From contig NC_080673.1 of assembly GCF_030445035.2 (NCBI RefSeq), positions 39,304,365 to 39,368,364 of the forward strand: a DNA stretch of 64,000 nucleotides, written 5' to 3'. This DNA comes from Dasypus novemcinctus (lineage: Eukaryota > Chordata > Mammalia > Cingulata > Dasypodidae). The stretch's first letter is position 1, and each line of letters opens with the position of its first letter. Under the pieces are notes generated by a model that saw only the letters and a program-made list of their open reading frames with translations, searched no databases and was not told the DNA's origin. Positions 62,180 through 64,000 of the stretch are shown here, one piece after another. The position numbers and the translations under genes are program-made.

Positions 62180-64000
62180 TTTCATTTTTTCATTTTTTTG
62201 ATACCCCAATTTATTTTTCCTTTATTTATTTTTTTAAAAATTACTATGTATTCTATATCTAACCTTTAAACCCATCACTATATTTCATTAATTATATATT
62301 ATATTAATGGAAACTGGCAATATACTTTTTGAAGAAGTTTTGGACTACAGAGAGGTTCAACTATGGCAGGGGAGGAGCACTTGTGTGGGGTGTTATTGGT
62401 GGGGGGCACATGGTTGGGAGGGAGTTCTCCAGGGCATGTATACAGGGTACATAGGAAGGTTTGGATATTTTCATAGTGGTTTCAGTTGGAAATGACAGAT
62501 GAGAGAGTGCTGAGTTCCTGGCCAGGGGAGCTCTATCACATTCCCCAATGGAACAGCAACAATATCCCAAGTGCAATGGCAAAACCAACAAAGATGGATG
62601 GTCCAACAATGAGCCCTTGATACTGATGGCTCTGATTATGAGCCTTGTGCCTGAAATATGAACTAGGCCTAGAGCTGCAGGGTGCCTAAGAGTTACCTCC
62701 TGAGAGCCTCCATGTTGCTCAAATGTGGCAACTCTCTAAGCCAAACTCAACATGTGGATGCATTGCCTTCCCCCCAGCATGGGACATGACTCCCAGGGAT
62801 GAGCCTCCCCAGTGCCGAGGGATTACTAGATGTAACTAGAAAAAAACCTTGAATAAAGGGGTCAGCTTAGACTGCCAGAATATCTCTGCCTACATGTAAT
62901 ATCAGGTGTTAAAAACTGCTTTTTGACTTTGGATAAAAGGGGGAAATGGAAAGGATAAGTGAGTTTATATGGCTATGAGTCTCCAAAAAAGAGTTGGGAG
63001 ATCACCAGAGGGGTGATGCTTGTGCACGCCTCAGCAGGGTACCAGAGATAGTCAAGGTAGATGGAAGCCCATGTGCTAGTTCTCCTGAAGGCTGCAGAGA
63101 CCCACAGGTTCTATGGTCATGGCAGATGGCTCTGGAGTTCAGGGCCATGTCATTTGGTCCTACTTTGAAGTTTGTGTTCCTGATATGATGGAGTTGGACT
63201 CAGATATGACCACTTTAAACATGCCTCTTCTGTTACTTTTACTGGACCTGTGTTTGGTGTTTGGGTTGATGTATACTCAGGAGACCTGAATCTCTGAACT
63301 GTCCATGTGACGGCCAGGCCCTGGGCCTCAGCAGACTTGCAGCTCCTACCCTCCGGTTTCTTGGACTTACCCTGGCCTGCTGACAGGGAAGTGAGGAGGG
63401 TCAATCACCACACCAGGGAGCCAAGAGTGACTACAGCTGCAAGCAGGAGAATTGCATCCATCATCCCTGTGGAATCTAAGCCCCCTCTTGATGTAGAGGG
63501 GGACTGGACATAACCATCCCAGGGTCCACAGGATGGAGGATTAGAGTATGGATTCGAGTGGACTTACTTGTGTTCTGCTGGGGAACTATTGTGATTAGTA
63601 GGGGAAGAAATTGTGGCATTGATGTGGAGAGGGTGGTCACGGTGGCTGCTGATGGTAGGGAGGTGGAAGAAGAGATATGGTGTGGGGGCATTTTCAGGAT
63701 TTGGAGTTGTCCTAGATGGTACTGCAGGGATGGATGCTGGATGTTGTGTGTCCTCTCATGGCCCACTGGGTGGACTGGGGAAGAATGTGGACTACAATGT
63801 GGACCACTGCCCATGTGGTGCAGCGGTGCTCCAGAATGTATTCGCCAGGTGCAGTGGATGTGCCGCAATGATGGAAGAGGTTGTTGATGTAGAAAGGGTG
63901 GGGTGGGTGGGGTAGGGGTACATGGGGTTCTCATATTTTTTGAATGTAACATTTAAAAGAAAATAAGAAGGAAAAAAATTTTTAATAAAAACAATGCAAA
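62180..64000 (+). mobile_element. ORF-less interspersed retroposon, longest copy
   Basis: This unit is about 1.8 kb and ends in an A-rich tail at the window edge. Its start is uncertain, after a T-rich stretch at 62180-62220. Segments of it recur at 1-195 (homologous to 62941-63142) and 37842-38160 (homologous to 63700-63990). I see no long open frame or reverse transcriptase motif. I recall closely similar repeats in sloth and armadillo sequence, but cannot name the family. It may be an L1 3' region or a non-autonomous passenger of L1. Confidence 0.7.

Noticed and set aside
63476-63952. A 158-codon minus-strand frame at the window end
   Set aside because: It lies wholly inside the ORF-less retroposon and is His/Pro/Ser-rich with no domain.
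1-64000. Bacterial-type systems: CRISPR arrays, operons, phage or toxin modules
   Set aside because: The window is plainly mammalian: spliced gene, SINE/LINE/LTR repeats and CpG islands; no direct-repeat/spacer pattern or operon seen.

Overview
This window is vertebrate nuclear DNA, almost certainly from a xenarthran and most likely an armadillo such as Dasypus novemcinctus. The host call rests on at least five copies of the tRNA-derived DAS-SINE, a family known from the nine-banded armadillo, plus other SINE, L1 and LTR repeats of xenarthran type. There are no bacterial-style operons, CRISPR arrays or phage modules. Most of the 64 kb is non-coding.

The only intact protein-coding gene I can support is SFRP2 (secreted frizzled-related protein 2, a Wnt modulator), on the plus strand. 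Its three coding exons lie at 24504-25005, 27400-27480 and 31507-31811. The splice sites are canonical, the phases match, and the product is the family-typical 295 residues. A GC-rich promoter with a TATA-like box overlapped by an octamer motif precedes it. CpG-rich blocks continue about 5 kb upstream to 19.5 kb. The 3' UTR runs to about 32.69 kb.

Layout. 1-19.4 kb: mostly unique intergenic DNA with DAS-SINEs, MIR, L2 and old L1 fragments, MLT1-type LTRs and a solo LTR with a clean 5-bp target duplication. 19.4-25.1 kb: a string of CpG islands leading into SFRP2. 25-32.7 kb: the SFRP2 body. 33-41 kb: a repeat-rich zone with a SINE variant, L1 pieces, an antisense 5S rRNA pseudogene joined to a retroposon tail, and a processed SEC61A pseudogene. 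43.3-55.3 kb: two degraded L1 elements head to tail; the second carries nested SINE, LTR and DAS-SINE insertions. 55.3-59.9 kb: mostly unique DNA with one cluster of regulatory-looking motifs. 59.9-64 kb: a 3' L1 piece with a long 3' UTR, then an ORF-less retroposon of about 1.8 kb, related copies of which occur at 1-195 and 37842-38160.

I found no new molecular system. The observations most worth checking are the 5S/retroposon chimera, the ORF-less retroposon family, the nested SINE/LTR/L1 insertion and the extended CpG landscape upstream of SFRP2.
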